Positions 50,651 through 59,025 of a stretch of DNA of 64,000 nt are shown piece by piece. Every line of letters begins with the position of its first letter. The stretch's first letter is position 1. The notes beneath the pieces were generated by a model. It had not been told where the DNA came from and did no database searches. It worked only from the letters and a program-made list of their open reading frames with translations. This stretch comes from Chryseobacterium sp. ERMR1:04 (GTDB taxonomy: Bacteria; Bacteroidota; Bacteroidia; Flavobacteriales; Weeksellaceae): positions 930,001 through 994,000 of the forward strand of contig NZ_LIRF01000008.1 of NCBI RefSeq assembly GCF_001297705.1, written 5' to 3'. The position numbers and the translations under genes were made by a program.

Positions 50651-52804
50651 ATGAATCCTAGAGTTTTAGAATTATTAAAGAACCCCAAAAATATACAGTC
50701 AGAAGATCTTAATCTTTTGAAAGAGGAGATTAATTCTTTTCCCTACATTCAAAATATCAGAGCTTTACACCTGTATGGAATTCATCTTTTTGATAAAGAA
50801 AATTATCAGAAAGAGCTTTCTACAACGGCGGCATATACAACAGATAAGAAAATTCTTTATCAGTTGATCAACGGTAAAATTCAGCAAAAGGTTAAACCCG
50901 AAATTGTTGAAGAAGAAAAGCCCGAAATTCCTAAGAATACATTCAAGTATATTTATAATAAAAGTAATTTCCCGATTAAAAGAGAGGAAATACAAGAGGA
51001 AATAACCGACAAAAAGCAAGAAGAAGCTTTTACGTTGCAGCCTCATGCCACTCCGGAAATTAAACATATTCTTGTTAATGGGGAAAGAAACCGTATTTTA
51101 TTTGAAGGGGAAGAAAACTTCCTTGAAGATGATACGGTAGATACTATTGATTTGGAATCAACGCTGGAATCAGGATCTATTGTGATTCAAAAATTTGAAA
51201 AACAACCTGAAGAAGTGGTCGTTGATAAATTGGATCCTATACATGAAGAATCCGTTTCTGAAGATATTCAGAACGAAGATCAAGTTGAGGAAACAGCAGA
51301 ATTACATCCTGAAATCATTATCAATGAAGAAAAGATTGATTCAGCAGTAGAGGAAGAAAAAATAGATAATGAATCTGATGTAAGTTTTCATGAGATAGAA
51401 CCTGTTTTAACGGAAGAGGTTGCTCAGGAAAATCAATTAACGGAAGAAGATCAATCAAATACGGCAACAACAGAAGAGTTTGTTGAAGCCGAAGCTAAAA
51501 TAGAATTTACCCCGGAGGAAATCATCAATGAAGAAGAAATTGCTTCAGAAAGTGAAACGGAAAAGGTAAACAATGAGGCTGAATTAAGTTTCCACGGAAC
51601 AGATTCTTTCTTGCCAGAGGTAAAAATTCAATCCAATACGATTGATGAAACACTAGCAGAAGAAGAGATTGCTCAACCCAGCAACAAGCATGAAGATGAA
51701 ATGAGACGCTTGATAGAAGAGGTTGAGAAAAAAATGAAGGCTACAAAAGTGATTTCTGAAAAGGAAGATACCGAGCCTGAAGTGGTAGGACATGAAATAA
51801 GTTTTGCTGAAACTCAATATTTTAATGTCGAAACAAAAGAAGAAAAGAGTGATTCAGAAATAGAAGTCTCAAAAGTTGAAGAAAATGTATCTGAATTAAT
51901 TGGAAATAAATCTGAAGAGACTGAAACTGTTGAAGAACCCAAACAGGAAATTCAAGAGGAAAAGCCTGTAGCAGAAGAACAAACAGAAGTTAAATCTGCT
52001 TGGAAACCGATGAGTCTTGAGTCTCATGTTCCGGATTCTATGCTTAATAAATCAATTGAAATTCTTCAGCCAAAAGCTGAAATCGTAAAAGAAGAAGCAC
52101 CAAAACAGGAAGAGATTGTACCTCGCGTTGAAGAAATTATTGAGCTTCCAAAGGATAATGTAGAAGCTGTTGAAGTTATTGACGAGCCTGTTAAAGAGGA
52201 AAAGATTGTTGAAACTGAAGCATTGGAAGAAAATGATGAAGAGGAAGAAGCTCCGGCATTAAATGTGTCTTTCTTCAACTCTGATATTATTTCAAGTTGG
52301 GCAGTAGAGGTTAATGAAGGGAAAGAAGAGAAAAAATCTAAAGAAGCAAAAGAAGAAATTCCTGCTGAACCAATAGCTGTAAGTCCTATGGATAGCAATG
52401 TTCCCGGATTTATCAACACTTGGCAAAGCTGGCTGAAAATAGACAGGCCTTTAGAAGAAGAAGAAAAAGTAGAGGCAGAGCAAGAATCAGAAGAGCCGGA
52501 AGTAGAAGAAATACAGGAGGTAGAACAAGAAAAGATTGAGACTAAAAATAAGGTAATTGAATCTTTTATAGAAAAGAATCCTAAAATATCTCAATTAAAA
52601 GATGAAGTTAATTTTGTGGTAAAAGAGAAAACGGATGATATTTCACATTTGATGACGGAAACGTTGGCTACTTTGTATTTTGAACAAAAATTGTACACAA
52701 AAGCAATTAAAGCATTCAATATATTGATTCTTAAACATCCTGAAAAGAAAGCACATTTTGAAGGAAAAATTCAGGATATAAAAGATGTCCGAGGAAAGAA
52801 TTAA
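50651..52804 (+). CDS. acidic TPR-containing protein
   Basis: A 717-residue protein of three parts. Residues 1-115 ('NPRVLELLKNPKNIQSEDLN') are conserved and folded-looking. Residues about 115-600 are a low-complexity, Glu-rich and Lys/Asp-rich linker with at least one internal duplication ('IINEEKIDSAVEEEKIDNES' against 'IINEEEIASESETEKVNNEA'). The end (660-717, 'ETLATLYFEQKLYTKAIKAF') is one TPR repeat. No signal peptide, so cytoplasmic. It directly follows lptE. Function unknown; a scaffold is a guess. Confidence 0.75.
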   Translation: MNPRVLELLKNPKNIQSEDLNLLKEEINSFPYIQNIRALHLYGIHLFDKENYQKELSTTAAYTTDKKILYQLINGKIQQKVKPEIVEEEKPEIPKNTFKYIYNKSNFPIKREEIQEEITDKKQEEAFTLQPHATPEIKHILVNGERNRILFEGEENFLEDDTVDTIDLESTLESGSIVIQKFEKQPEEVVVDKLDPIHEESVSEDIQNEDQVEETAELHPEIIINEEKIDSAVEEEKIDNESDVSFHEIEPVLTEEVAQENQLTEEDQSNTATTEEFVEAEAKIEFTPEEIINEEEIASESETEKVNNEAELSFHGTDSFLPEVKIQSNTIDETLAEEEIAQPSNKHEDEMRRLIEEVEKKMKATKVISEKEDTEPEVVGHEISFAETQYFNVETKEEKSDSEIEVSKVEENVSELIGNKSEETETVEEPKQEIQEEKPVAEEQTEVKSAWKPMSLESHVPDSMLNKSIEILQPKAEIVKEEAPKQEEIVPRVEEIIELPKDNVEAVEVIDEPVKEEKIVETEALEENDEEEEAPALNVSFFNSDIISSWAVEVNEGKEEKKSKEAKEEIPAEPIAVSPMDSNVPGFINTWQSWLKIDRPLEEEEKVEAEQESEEPEVEEIQEVEQEKIETKNKVIESFIEKNPKISQLKDEVNFVVKEKTDDISHLMTETLATLYFEQKLYTKAIKAFNILILKHPEKKAHFEGKIQDIKDVRGKN

Positions 52805-52821
52805 GATTAAAATAAAATATA

Positions 52822-52855
52822 AAAAATGCTGAGTCTCATAGATTCAGCATTTTTG
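52822..52855. terminator. bidirectional terminator after the TPR gene
   Basis: A 15-bp stem (AAAAATGCTGAGTCT at 52822-52836 with 52840-52854, one G-T pair) with a CAT loop, lying between convergent genes. Confidence 0.85.
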
Positions 52856-52857
52856 TT

Positions 52858-53466
52858 TTATGTGTTGTGAGCTGTATTTTTTTTACCTCTTAACTTTCGC
52901 AAGGCCTTCCTGCCGTAGACAATAACGAGAACAACTAAGATAAGGGTGCAAATGGCGGCCAAAATAGGCATTGCTATGGCTAACACAGTCATTATTCCTG
53001 CTCCGGCTGTTTCAGTGGTTCCAACAACGGAATTTCCCAATCCACCTGTGGTTGCGGTAGAAGCGGCCCGAATTCCTGCAAACCCAGAGCTTATGGTTGC
53101 TGCAGTTCCTCCTCCTGCAATCAATGCCAATGCCCATTGCGGAAATGTTCCTAAGTCTGCAAACTGACTTGCAAATAAAATAGAACCCGCAACAGTAGCC
53201 ATAGGAATAGAGATTGTATCCAATAAATGATCAATAAGAGGGATGTAATAAGCCAGAATCTCTGCGACGGTAGCAATTCCTGTGGTAATAAGTGTTGGAA
53301 GGCCTGAAAGCCATTCAAAATTCTCATTCATCGGGATCCAATTAAGGTAGGATGCCAGGCTTACCGCAAACATGGGAAGAAAAACTCTAAAGCCCGTAGC
53401 GGCGGCTAGTCCGATGCCAATAAATGCACTCAAGACATAAGGTAAGTAGGGAACATGGTCTAACAT
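52858..53466 (-). CDS. DUF4126 family membrane protein
   Basis: A 202-residue protein with about five membrane spans and the DUF4126 blocks 'LSAFIGIGLAAATGFRVFLP', 'TISIPMATVAGSILFASQF' and 'GTAATISSGFAGIRAASTAT'. The Gly/Ala/Thr-rich middle is typical of the family. Function unknown. Single gene converging on the TPR gene. Confidence 0.85.
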   Translation of the reverse strand: MLDHVPYLPYVLSAFIGIGLAAATGFRVFLPMFAVSLASYLNWIPMNENFEWLSGLPTLITTGIATVAEILAYYIPLIDHLLDTISIPMATVAGSILFASQFADLGTFPQWALALIAGGGTAATISSGFAGIRAASTATTGGLGNSVVGTTETAGAGIMTVLAIAMPILAAICTLILVVLVIVYGRKALRKLRGKKNTAHNT

Positions 53467-53583
53467 TTTAGTTTTCAGATTAATTGTGTCCTTTAAAGTT
53501 ACAAAAAATGAGAAAACACTTTATTAAAATTTAATCTTGTATGAGTTAGGTTTAATCTAAGAGAAAAGATATGCACAAGCATC

Positions 53584-53616
53584 CGTGTAGATCTGTGTGA
53601 TCTGCGGGAGAAAAAA
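53584..53616. repeat. copy of the 'ATCTGTG..ATCTGCGG' dispersed repeat
   Basis: Contains GTAGATCTGTGTGATCTGCG followed by GGAGAAAAAAT, a word family found in many flavobacterial intergenic regions and related to 54039-54117 and 3974-4005 here. Confidence 0.55.
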
Positions 53617-53622
53617 TGAATT

Positions 53623-54006
53623 TTAAGCTTTTTTCTGAGGCTGATTAGATTGGCAAAGCTTAATAAACTGTTCTTCCACATCTTGAAATTTTGCAGGCAT
53701 TTCAGAAGAAACCCAAAACATCATCGCAATGGTTTTTTCTCCGAATGATTCTTTAAAAAGATCTTTGTTTAAACGGTAAGATTCTCTGAGTAATCTTTTT
53801 ACGCGATTTCTGTACACCGCTTTTTTGAAGTATCTTTTAGAAACAGAAACCCCAAATTTTAGAGCTTCTACCGGTAAAGTAGGTTTATCTTTTAGGATGA
53901 TAATTCTCAAATTTCCGCAGGTTCTCCATTTACCTTTTTCAAAAAGTAAAGTGATCTCATTGTCTTTTTTGAGTTTTTCGGCTCTGGGATATTTGAAATT
54001 TGTCAT
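53623..54006 (-). CDS. rnpA: ribonuclease P protein component RnpA
   Basis: A 127-residue basic protein that supports the RNase P RNA in 5' processing of tRNA. The family motif RNRVKRLLRE is at residues 66-75, preceded by 'FGVSVSKRYFKKAV'. rpmH, its usual neighbour in other phyla, is not in the window. Two repeat-like elements (53584-53616 and 54039-54117) flank it. Confidence 0.95.
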   Translation of the reverse strand: MTNFKYPRAEKLKKDNEITLLFEKGKWRTCGNLRIIILKDKPTLPVEALKFGVSVSKRYFKKAVYRNRVKRLLRESYRLNKDLFKESFGEKTIAMMFWVSSEMPAKFQDVEEQFIKLCQSNQPQKKA

Positions 54007-54038
54007 TTACAGCGTGTAAATATAGGCTTATTTTGAAT

Positions 54039-54117
54039 TTTTCCCACAGGTTTCACAAATTCTCATACAGAAATTACGCATAATTAGGTGAGTTGATCTG
54101 TGAAATCTGTGGGAAAA
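54039..54117. repeat. 79-base element with 19-bp inverted ends
   Basis: TTTTCCCACAGGTTTCACA at 54039-54057 and TGTGAAATCTGTGGGAAAA at 54099-54117 are inverted copies with one mismatch, around a 41-base AT-rich core. No ORF inside. It could be a palindromic intergenic repeat or a miniature element. It lies between tcdA and rnpA and may fold in the tcdA transcript. Confidence 0.65.
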
Positions 54118-54124
54118 TAAATTT

Positions 54125-54850
54125 TTATTCTTTTTTCAATAAATGATTAATAACTTCCGAAGCAGTATATAACCCAAAAATTGCAGGCATATAACTTATC
54201 GTTCCATAAAAAGATCTTTTATAATTGGTTCCGTCTGTCATTTTCAAGCTTTCTTCATCTTGGATGTCGTTGGCAAAAACGCAACGAACACCTTTATCAA
54301 TTTTCTCCTTTTTTAATCTTTTTCTTACCTGTCTTGCAAGATGGCAATGCTCGGTTTTGCTGATGTCTCTTACCATCACCTTACTAGGATCGGTCTTTCC
54401 CCCAGCGCCCATTGAGCTTACGATTTTTACCTTTCTTCTTCTTGCGGCAATGATTAAACAGATTTTTGGAGTTACACTGTCGATACAGTCTAAAACATAA
54501 TCAAATTTTGCAGAGTCCAGAACTTCATCCATTCTTTCCGGATTTAGAAACTCATTGATTTTGGTTAAATTAAGGTTGGGATTAATATCTAAAAGTCTTT
54601 CTGCAACAACCTCTACTTTATGCTTTCCAATGGTTGAGTGCAAAGCAGGTAATTGTCTGTTAATGTTGGTGATATCTACCGTGTCGCCATCTACAATGGT
54701 CATGGTTCCCACTCCGGCTCTTGCCAAAAATTCTGCTGCAAAAGAACCTACTCCGCCGAGCCCGACAACCAAAATAGTTGCTTTATTCAATCTTTCCAAA
54801 CCTTCTTCTTTGATGAGAAGTTCCGTTCTCTCCAACCAGTTTTTATCCAT
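54125..54850 (-). CDS. tcdA: tRNA threonylcarbamoyladenosine dehydratase TcdA
   Basis: A 241-residue ThiF/E1-like enzyme that cyclises t6A37 to ct6A37 in tRNA with ATP. The nucleotide site GLGGVGS is at residues 30-36, followed by 'ARAGVGTMTIVDGDTVDITN' and INRQ. The family position 'VLDCIDSVTPK' and 'MGAGGKTDP' are present. Its stop lies within a repeat-rich intergenic stretch, and the start overlaps the end of the tatD gene by eight bases. Confidence 0.9.
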   Translation of the reverse strand: MDKNWLERTELLIKEEGLERLNKATILVVGLGGVGSFAAEFLARAGVGTMTIVDGDTVDITNINRQLPALHSTIGKHKVEVVAERLLDINPNLNLTKINEFLNPERMDEVLDSAKFDYVLDCIDSVTPKICLIIAARRRKVKIVSSMGAGGKTDPSKVMVRDISKTEHCHLARQVRKRLKKEKIDKGVRCVFANDIQDEESLKMTDGTNYKRSFYGTISYMPAIFGLYTASEVINHLLKKE

Positions 54851-55475
54851 TTTTTATTGTCTCTAAATTTTCTATAATCTGTTCGTTCAATTTTTCCAAT
54901 GAAATTCCCTTGAGCTCTGAAGTCTTTTTGTATAATTCTTCGAGGTTAAAATCTTCATTATCAGTTTCTAAAAAGATTCTGTCTAAAGGCGTGATTTTCA
55001 AAATTTGTTGCAAAGATAAATTATACAAAACAGGTTTTCCAAAACTCAAATAAAAATTATTTTTAAGGAGATCTTCGGCAACGTTTTGTTTTTTATTAAA
55101 ACCATGAATGATCATCGGCTGTTCGGCATATTTTTTAAAGGAAATCACTTCATAAAATTTTCTTACACAATGAATAATCACTGGCTTTTTGAGTTCATTG
55201 GCAATCTTTATTTGTTTCAAAAAAACGTCCTCCTGAATTTTTTGATCAATAGAAACCAAAGAATCTAATCCGCATTCTCCGATGGCAAAACAGTTTTCAT
55301 GGATGTTTGATTGTAACCAATCAAGTTGATTATTTATTAAATTAATATCAATATCTTTTGGGTGAATACCGATAGAATAGGGAATACTTGGCGGAATAGT
55401 AGTAAGTTCCGCATTATAAATTCCGTAAGGCACATTTTTCTTATGATGGTGAAAATCAAAAAAATCCATGTACAA
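54843..55475 (-). CDS. TatD family hydrolase, short form
   Basis: A 210-residue metal-dependent hydrolase of the amidohydrolase fold, about 50 residues shorter than typical TatD. Metal ligand candidates are HHH in 'FFDFHHHKKNV', Glu of 'IGECGLDS', the His of 'PVIIHCVRKF' and 'MIIHGFN', and Asp of FLETDNEDF. The HxH near the start and the GE are as in TatD; loops are shortened. Overlap with tcdA suggests an operon. Either a DNase or a D-aminoacyl-related activity is possible. Confidence 0.8.
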   Translation of the reverse strand: MYMDFFDFHHHKKNVPYGIYNAELTTIPPSIPYSIGIHPKDIDINLINNQLDWLQSNIHENCFAIGECGLDSLVSIDQKIQEDVFLKQIKIANELKKPVIIHCVRKFYEVISFKKYAEQPMIIHGFNKKQNVAEDLLKNNFYLSFGKPVLYNLSLQQILKITPLDRIFLETDNEDFNLEELYKKTSELKGISLEKLNEQIIENLETIKNG

Positions 55476-55509
55476 AAATACTAACTATTTAGAATTAATA
55501 TAAAATTCT

Positions 55510-55551
55510 TAAACGAACGTTTATAAATATGTTAAAAATTTCTTAACTTTA
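55510..55551 (+). promoter_or_regulatory. possible TetR operator and -7 box
   Basis: A perfect 14-base inverted repeat TAAACGAACGTTTA (55510-55523) lies upstream of a TAACTTTA box (55544-55551), 18 bases before the TetR gene. Confidence 0.4.
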
Positions 55552-55568
55552 CTCAAAGTGCACTTCAC

Positions 55569-56198
55569 ATGAAGAAAAAATTTACAGAAAAACAAATCCA
55601 TATTTTAGATATTGCTGAAGAGCTGATCGCGAAAAAAGGCTACGAAGGAACATCGGTGAGGGACATTTGTTCCAAAGCAAATATCAACGTTGCCATGATT
55701 TCTTATTATTTCGGTTCTAAAGAAAAAATGATGTCTTATCTCTATCAGTACAGAGTGTTGAAGACGAGAGAAACTTTTTCAGAATTTGCAGATACCATCA
55801 AAGAAGGGAAACCGGAAATGCAAATGAAGGAAATTATTAAATATATTGTTTCTCAGTTATTTAAATATAATTATTTCCACGGATTTGTGACGCAAGAACT
55901 TCGACACACAGAAAATTTAAAAGATGAACTGCTTGATTTTTATCAATTATTTGTTAAAAAATTAGATGAAGTCATTAAAAAAGGAGTGGCGTCGGGAGTT
56001 TTCACATTTACCCCAAAACCTGAGGATATTTTGACAACAATTCTTGGGTCTACCTTGTTTGTTATTCGTAATAAAAACTTCTATGAGCTCTATGTTCCGA
56101 GTAAAAATGAGGAAACTTATGCGAAAGAAGCAGAAAAAAAGGTAAGAATGAATCTCTTACTCAGTGTTTTTGCAATTTTGGGATACGCTGCAGACTAA
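55569..56198 (+). CDS. TetR family transcriptional regulator
   Basis: A 209-residue regulator. The DNA-binding helix-turn-helix is the first 50 residues ('IAEELIAKKGYEGTSVRDIC' and 'ANINVAMISYYFGSKEKMMS'). The ligand domain has no recognisable signature. It is divergent from the tatD-tcdA pair, and a symmetric 14-base site lies in the gap. It could repress itself and the divergent genes; the ligand is unknown. Confidence 0.9.
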   Translation: MKKKFTEKQIHILDIAEELIAKKGYEGTSVRDICSKANINVAMISYYFGSKEKMMSYLYQYRVLKTRETFSEFADTIKEGKPEMQMKEIIKYIVSQLFKYNYFHGFVTQELRHTENLKDELLDFYQLFVKKLDEVIKKGVASGVFTFTPKPEDILTTILGSTLFVIRNKNFYELYVPSKNEETYAKEAEKKVRMNLLLSVFAILGYAAD

Positions 56199-56245
56199 AA
56201 TTACGTTAAATATTCATAAAAAAAAATCTATTGATAAAAAAGTTA

Positions 56246-56253
56246 TATTTTTG
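56246..56253 (+). promoter_or_regulatory. -7 box of the bamD-rpoZ operon
   Basis: TATTTTTG (TAnnTTTG), about 48 bases before the bamD start. No well-spaced -33 TTG seen. Confidence 0.45.
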
Positions 56254-56301
56254 CAAATTAATAGATCGGTCATATAATCCGAAAACTGTTGAATTTTTTA
56301 T

Positions 56302-57297
56302 ATGAAAAAATATATTTTAGGTCTTTTTGCTGTGGCTGTGGTAACTTCATGTGCGAGTCAGCAAGATAAAGCAATGAAAAGTGCTGATAAAAACTACATC
56401 TTAAAAGTTGCAAACGAAAATTTTGCAAAAAAGAAGTGGAAAAATTCTTTGGCTCTTTATGACAGATTAGCTAATCTGGTTGCAGGGACAGACGATTTCC
56501 CAAATGTAGGTTACAATACGGCGTATGCTAACTATTATGATAAAAATTATAAGTTGGCAGGGCATCAGTTTAAAAACTTTGCAGTAAGTTTTCCAAAAGA
56601 TGCTAGAGCAGAAGATGCGGCTTATATGTCGGCTTTATGTTACTATGAAGGTTCTATGGATTATAATTTGGACCAGTCAAGTACTCAAATGGCTATTAAT
56701 GAGCTACAGGATTTCTTGAACAACTATCCAAATTCTGAGAAGTCTAAAAATATCAGTACCCTAATTGATGAATTGTCTTACAAGTTAGAATTCAAATCTT
56801 ACGAGAATGCAAAGCAATACTTCAGTATGGGAGATTACAAAGCTGCCAATACCTCATTAGAGAATGTATTAGAAGATTTTCCAAGTACAAAACTTCGTCC
56901 GAAAATTTATGATTATATCATGAAAGCTCGTTATGCGCTGGCTCAGAAATCTATTTATGATCTTAAAGACGAACGTATTGAAAGTGCATTGTCATTTACA
57001 AAAGTGGTTGAAAAAGATCTTCCTAATACAGAATATTCTAAAACTGCCCTGGATCTAAGACAAAAATTAGAGAAAGAAAAGAAAGATTTCGTTATTGTAA
57101 AAAAAGAAACTGAAGCTAGAATTGCTAATTTAACGGCAAGACAGAAGAAAGAAGTAGAAAAGCAGGCTGAAAAGAACAAAACGGAAGAGCAGATTAAAAA
57201 TCAGATAGATGCTGAGAAGAAAGCAAAGCTGATCCAGAGGGATAGTGCGGTGCTTCAAACACCTCCACCGGCGGCGACTTTCAAAATCCAAAGATAA
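56302..57297 (+). CDS. bamD: outer-membrane assembly lipoprotein BamD
   Basis: A 331-residue lipoprotein (lipobox VTSC, Cys17) with about five TPR-like helical pairs ('NFAKKKWKNSLALYDRLANL', 'FKNFAVSFPKDARAEDAAYM'), as in YfiO/BamD, part of the complex that folds outer-membrane proteins. The last 70 residues are a Lys/Glu-rich coiled coil ('EARIANLTARQKKEVEKQAE') longer than in E. coli. It is followed by rpoZ, coaBC, the porD-like gene and recN, the standard Bacteroidetes order. Confidence 0.92.
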   Translation: MKKYILGLFAVAVVTSCASQQDKAMKSADKNYILKVANENFAKKKWKNSLALYDRLANLVAGTDDFPNVGYNTAYANYYDKNYKLAGHQFKNFAVSFPKDARAEDAAYMSALCYYEGSMDYNLDQSSTQMAINELQDFLNNYPNSEKSKNISTLIDELSYKLEFKSYENAKQYFSMGDYKAANTSLENVLEDFPSTKLRPKIYDYIMKARYALAQKSIYDLKDERIESALSFTKVVEKDLPNTEYSKTALDLRQKLEKEKKDFVIVKKETEARIANLTARQKKEVEKQAEKNKTEEQIKNQIDAEKKAKLIQRDSAVLQTPPPAATFKIQR

Positions 57298-57339
57298 TTC
57301 GTAAATTTGCGACCTTATAAATAAATTAATTTTCTCAAA

Positions 57340-57663
57340 ATGAGTGTAAAAGATACAAAAGCAGAAGTAAATACTATTACTTACGATAAAGATAAGATTG
57401 AAGATAAAGTAGGTTCAATCTATGAAGCTATTGTTATCATGGGAAAGAGAGCAGAGCAGATCAATGCAGAAATTCGTACAGAATTGCATAACAAATTAGA
57501 CGAATTTGCTGTTCACAACTCTACATTGGAAGAAGTTTTCGAAAACAGAGAACAAATTGAGATCTCTAAACATTACGAAAAACTTCCAAAACCAACTTCT
57601 ATCGCTATCGAAGAATGGTTAAACGAAGATATTTACTTCAGAAAAACTGAAGAAAGAAAATAA
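57340..57663 (+). CDS. rpoZ: RNA polymerase omega subunit
   Basis: A 107-residue protein matching the Bacteroidetes-type RpoZ: 'EDKVGSIYEAIVIMGKRAEQ' (with the KRAxQ block that contacts beta prime) and 'SIAIEEWLNEDIYFRKTEER'. It follows bamD by 42 bases. In this phylum omega is often overlooked because it is divergent from the E. coli subunit; the name comes from the family, and position after bamD supports it. Confidence 0.88.
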   Translation: MSVKDTKAEVNTITYDKDKIEDKVGSIYEAIVIMGKRAEQINAEIRTELHNKLDEFAVHNSTLEEVFENREQIEISKHYEKLPKPTSIAIEEWLNEDIYFRKTEERK

Positions 57664-57687
57664 AAACCAACTGGTTTTTAATAGATG

Positions 57688-57722
57688 AAGGTCATAAAGG
57701 AACTATTTCTTTTATGACCTTT
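57688..57722 (+). terminator. hairpin between rpoZ and coaBC
   Basis: AAGGTCATAAAGGAA (57688-57702), loop CTAT, and a 15-base complementary arm with one wobble. The T run after it is poor, so it may attenuate rather than fully stop transcription into coaBC. Confidence 0.6.
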
Positions 57723-57783
57723 GTTGTTTAAATGGTTTGTGAGAAAAAATAAGTATTTTAGTGTTTTAAAAAATTAAAACTAC

Positions 57784-58989
57784 ATGAGTGTTTCTGGGAA
57801 GAAGATTCTTATTGCCGTTTCTGGAGGAATTGCAGCCTATAAAATTCATTTTCTGATAAGAGATTTTATAAAGAAAGGAGCCGAGGTTCAGGTGATTATG
57901 ACTCCTGATGCTGAACATTTTGTAACGAAGCTAAGCTTGTCTACGTTGTCTAAAAAACCTGTGTATACAGATTTTTATAATGAAAACGGAACATGGAACA
58001 GCCATGTGGAAATGGCATTGTGGGCAGATGTAATGATCATGGCTCCGTGTACTGCTAATACATTGGCGAAAATGACACACGGAATGTGTGATAATTTGGT
58101 GATTGCCACTTATATGTCGGCTAAATGTCCTGTTTTTATAGCACCCGCAATGGATTTAGATATGTATCAGCATCCTTCCACCCAACAGAATTTAGAGCTG
58201 GCCGAAGATTTCGGACACTTTATTATTCCTGCAGAAAATGGGGAATTGGCGAGTGGACTGATCGGGCAGGGAAGAATGGCAGAACCGGAGACGATTGCTA
58301 ATGCTGTTGAAGAATTTTTTAATGCAGCTCACCATGAAAAGACGTTAGAAGGTCAAACCGTTTTAATTACGGCCGGCCCCACCTATGAAGCAATTGATCC
58401 TGTAAGATTTATAGGAAATCATTCTTCTGGTAAAATGGGGTTTTCTTTGGCTGAGGAGGCTTCAAAAAGAGGAGCAAAAGTTATTTTGATCTCAGGGCCC
58501 ACTTCTCAGGTGATGAACGATAAGAATGTGGATGTATATAAAGTGACTTCTGCAAAAGAAATGCTGGATAAGGTATTTGAATTTTATGATACCATAGACA
58601 TCGGGATTGCTAGTGCTGCGGTTGCAGATTACGCTCCAAAAGAAGTGGCTAAGGAAAAGATCAAAAAAAATGATGATAGCTTAACCATTGAATTAATTAA
58701 AAATCCGGATATCCTCAGAACAATGGGCGATAAAAAGACCCACCAGTTTTTGGTAGGTTTTGCCTTGGAAACTCAGAATGAAGAAGAAAATGCAAAGGGT
58801 AAGCTGGAAAAGAAAAATCTTGATATGATTGTCCTAAATTCTCTTCGCGATGAAGGAGCAGGATTTAAAAATGACACTAATAAAATAAAAATATTCACCA
58901 AAACGGAGAAAAAAGAATTTGAATTAAAATCTAAAGACGATGTCGCAAAAGATATTCTCAATTTTGTGGAGTCTCAGATTTTAAAATAA
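57784..58989 (+). CDS. coaBC: bifunctional phosphopantothenoylcysteine decarboxylase/synthase CoaBC
   Basis: A 401-residue bifunctional enzyme of coenzyme A synthesis. The CoaC flavoprotein domain comes first ('VSGGIAAYK', 'SHVEMALWADVMIMAPCTAN', 'APAMDLDMY'), then CoaB, beginning with 'VLITAGPTYEAIDPVRFIGN' followed by HSSGKMG. The Cys and His of the decarboxylase site (MAPCTAN, NSHVEM) are in place. Full length. It lies 120 bases after rpoZ and 36 before the porD-like gene. Confidence 0.97.
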   Translation: MSVSGKKILIAVSGGIAAYKIHFLIRDFIKKGAEVQVIMTPDAEHFVTKLSLSTLSKKPVYTDFYNENGTWNSHVEMALWADVMIMAPCTANTLAKMTHGMCDNLVIATYMSAKCPVFIAPAMDLDMYQHPSTQQNLELAEDFGHFIIPAENGELASGLIGQGRMAEPETIANAVEEFFNAAHHEKTLEGQTVLITAGPTYEAIDPVRFIGNHSSGKMGFSLAEEASKRGAKVILISGPTSQVMNDKNVDVYKVTSAKEMLDKVFEFYDTIDIGIASAAVADYAPKEVAKEKIKKNDDSLTIELIKNPDILRTMGDKKTHQFLVGFALETQNEEENAKGKLEKKNLDMIVLNSLRDEGAGFKNDTNKIKIFTKTEKKEFELKSKDDVAKDILNFVESQILK

Positions 58990-59025
58990 TTTTAATAAAT
59001 TTCCGTTCTCAATTTTTACTAGATA

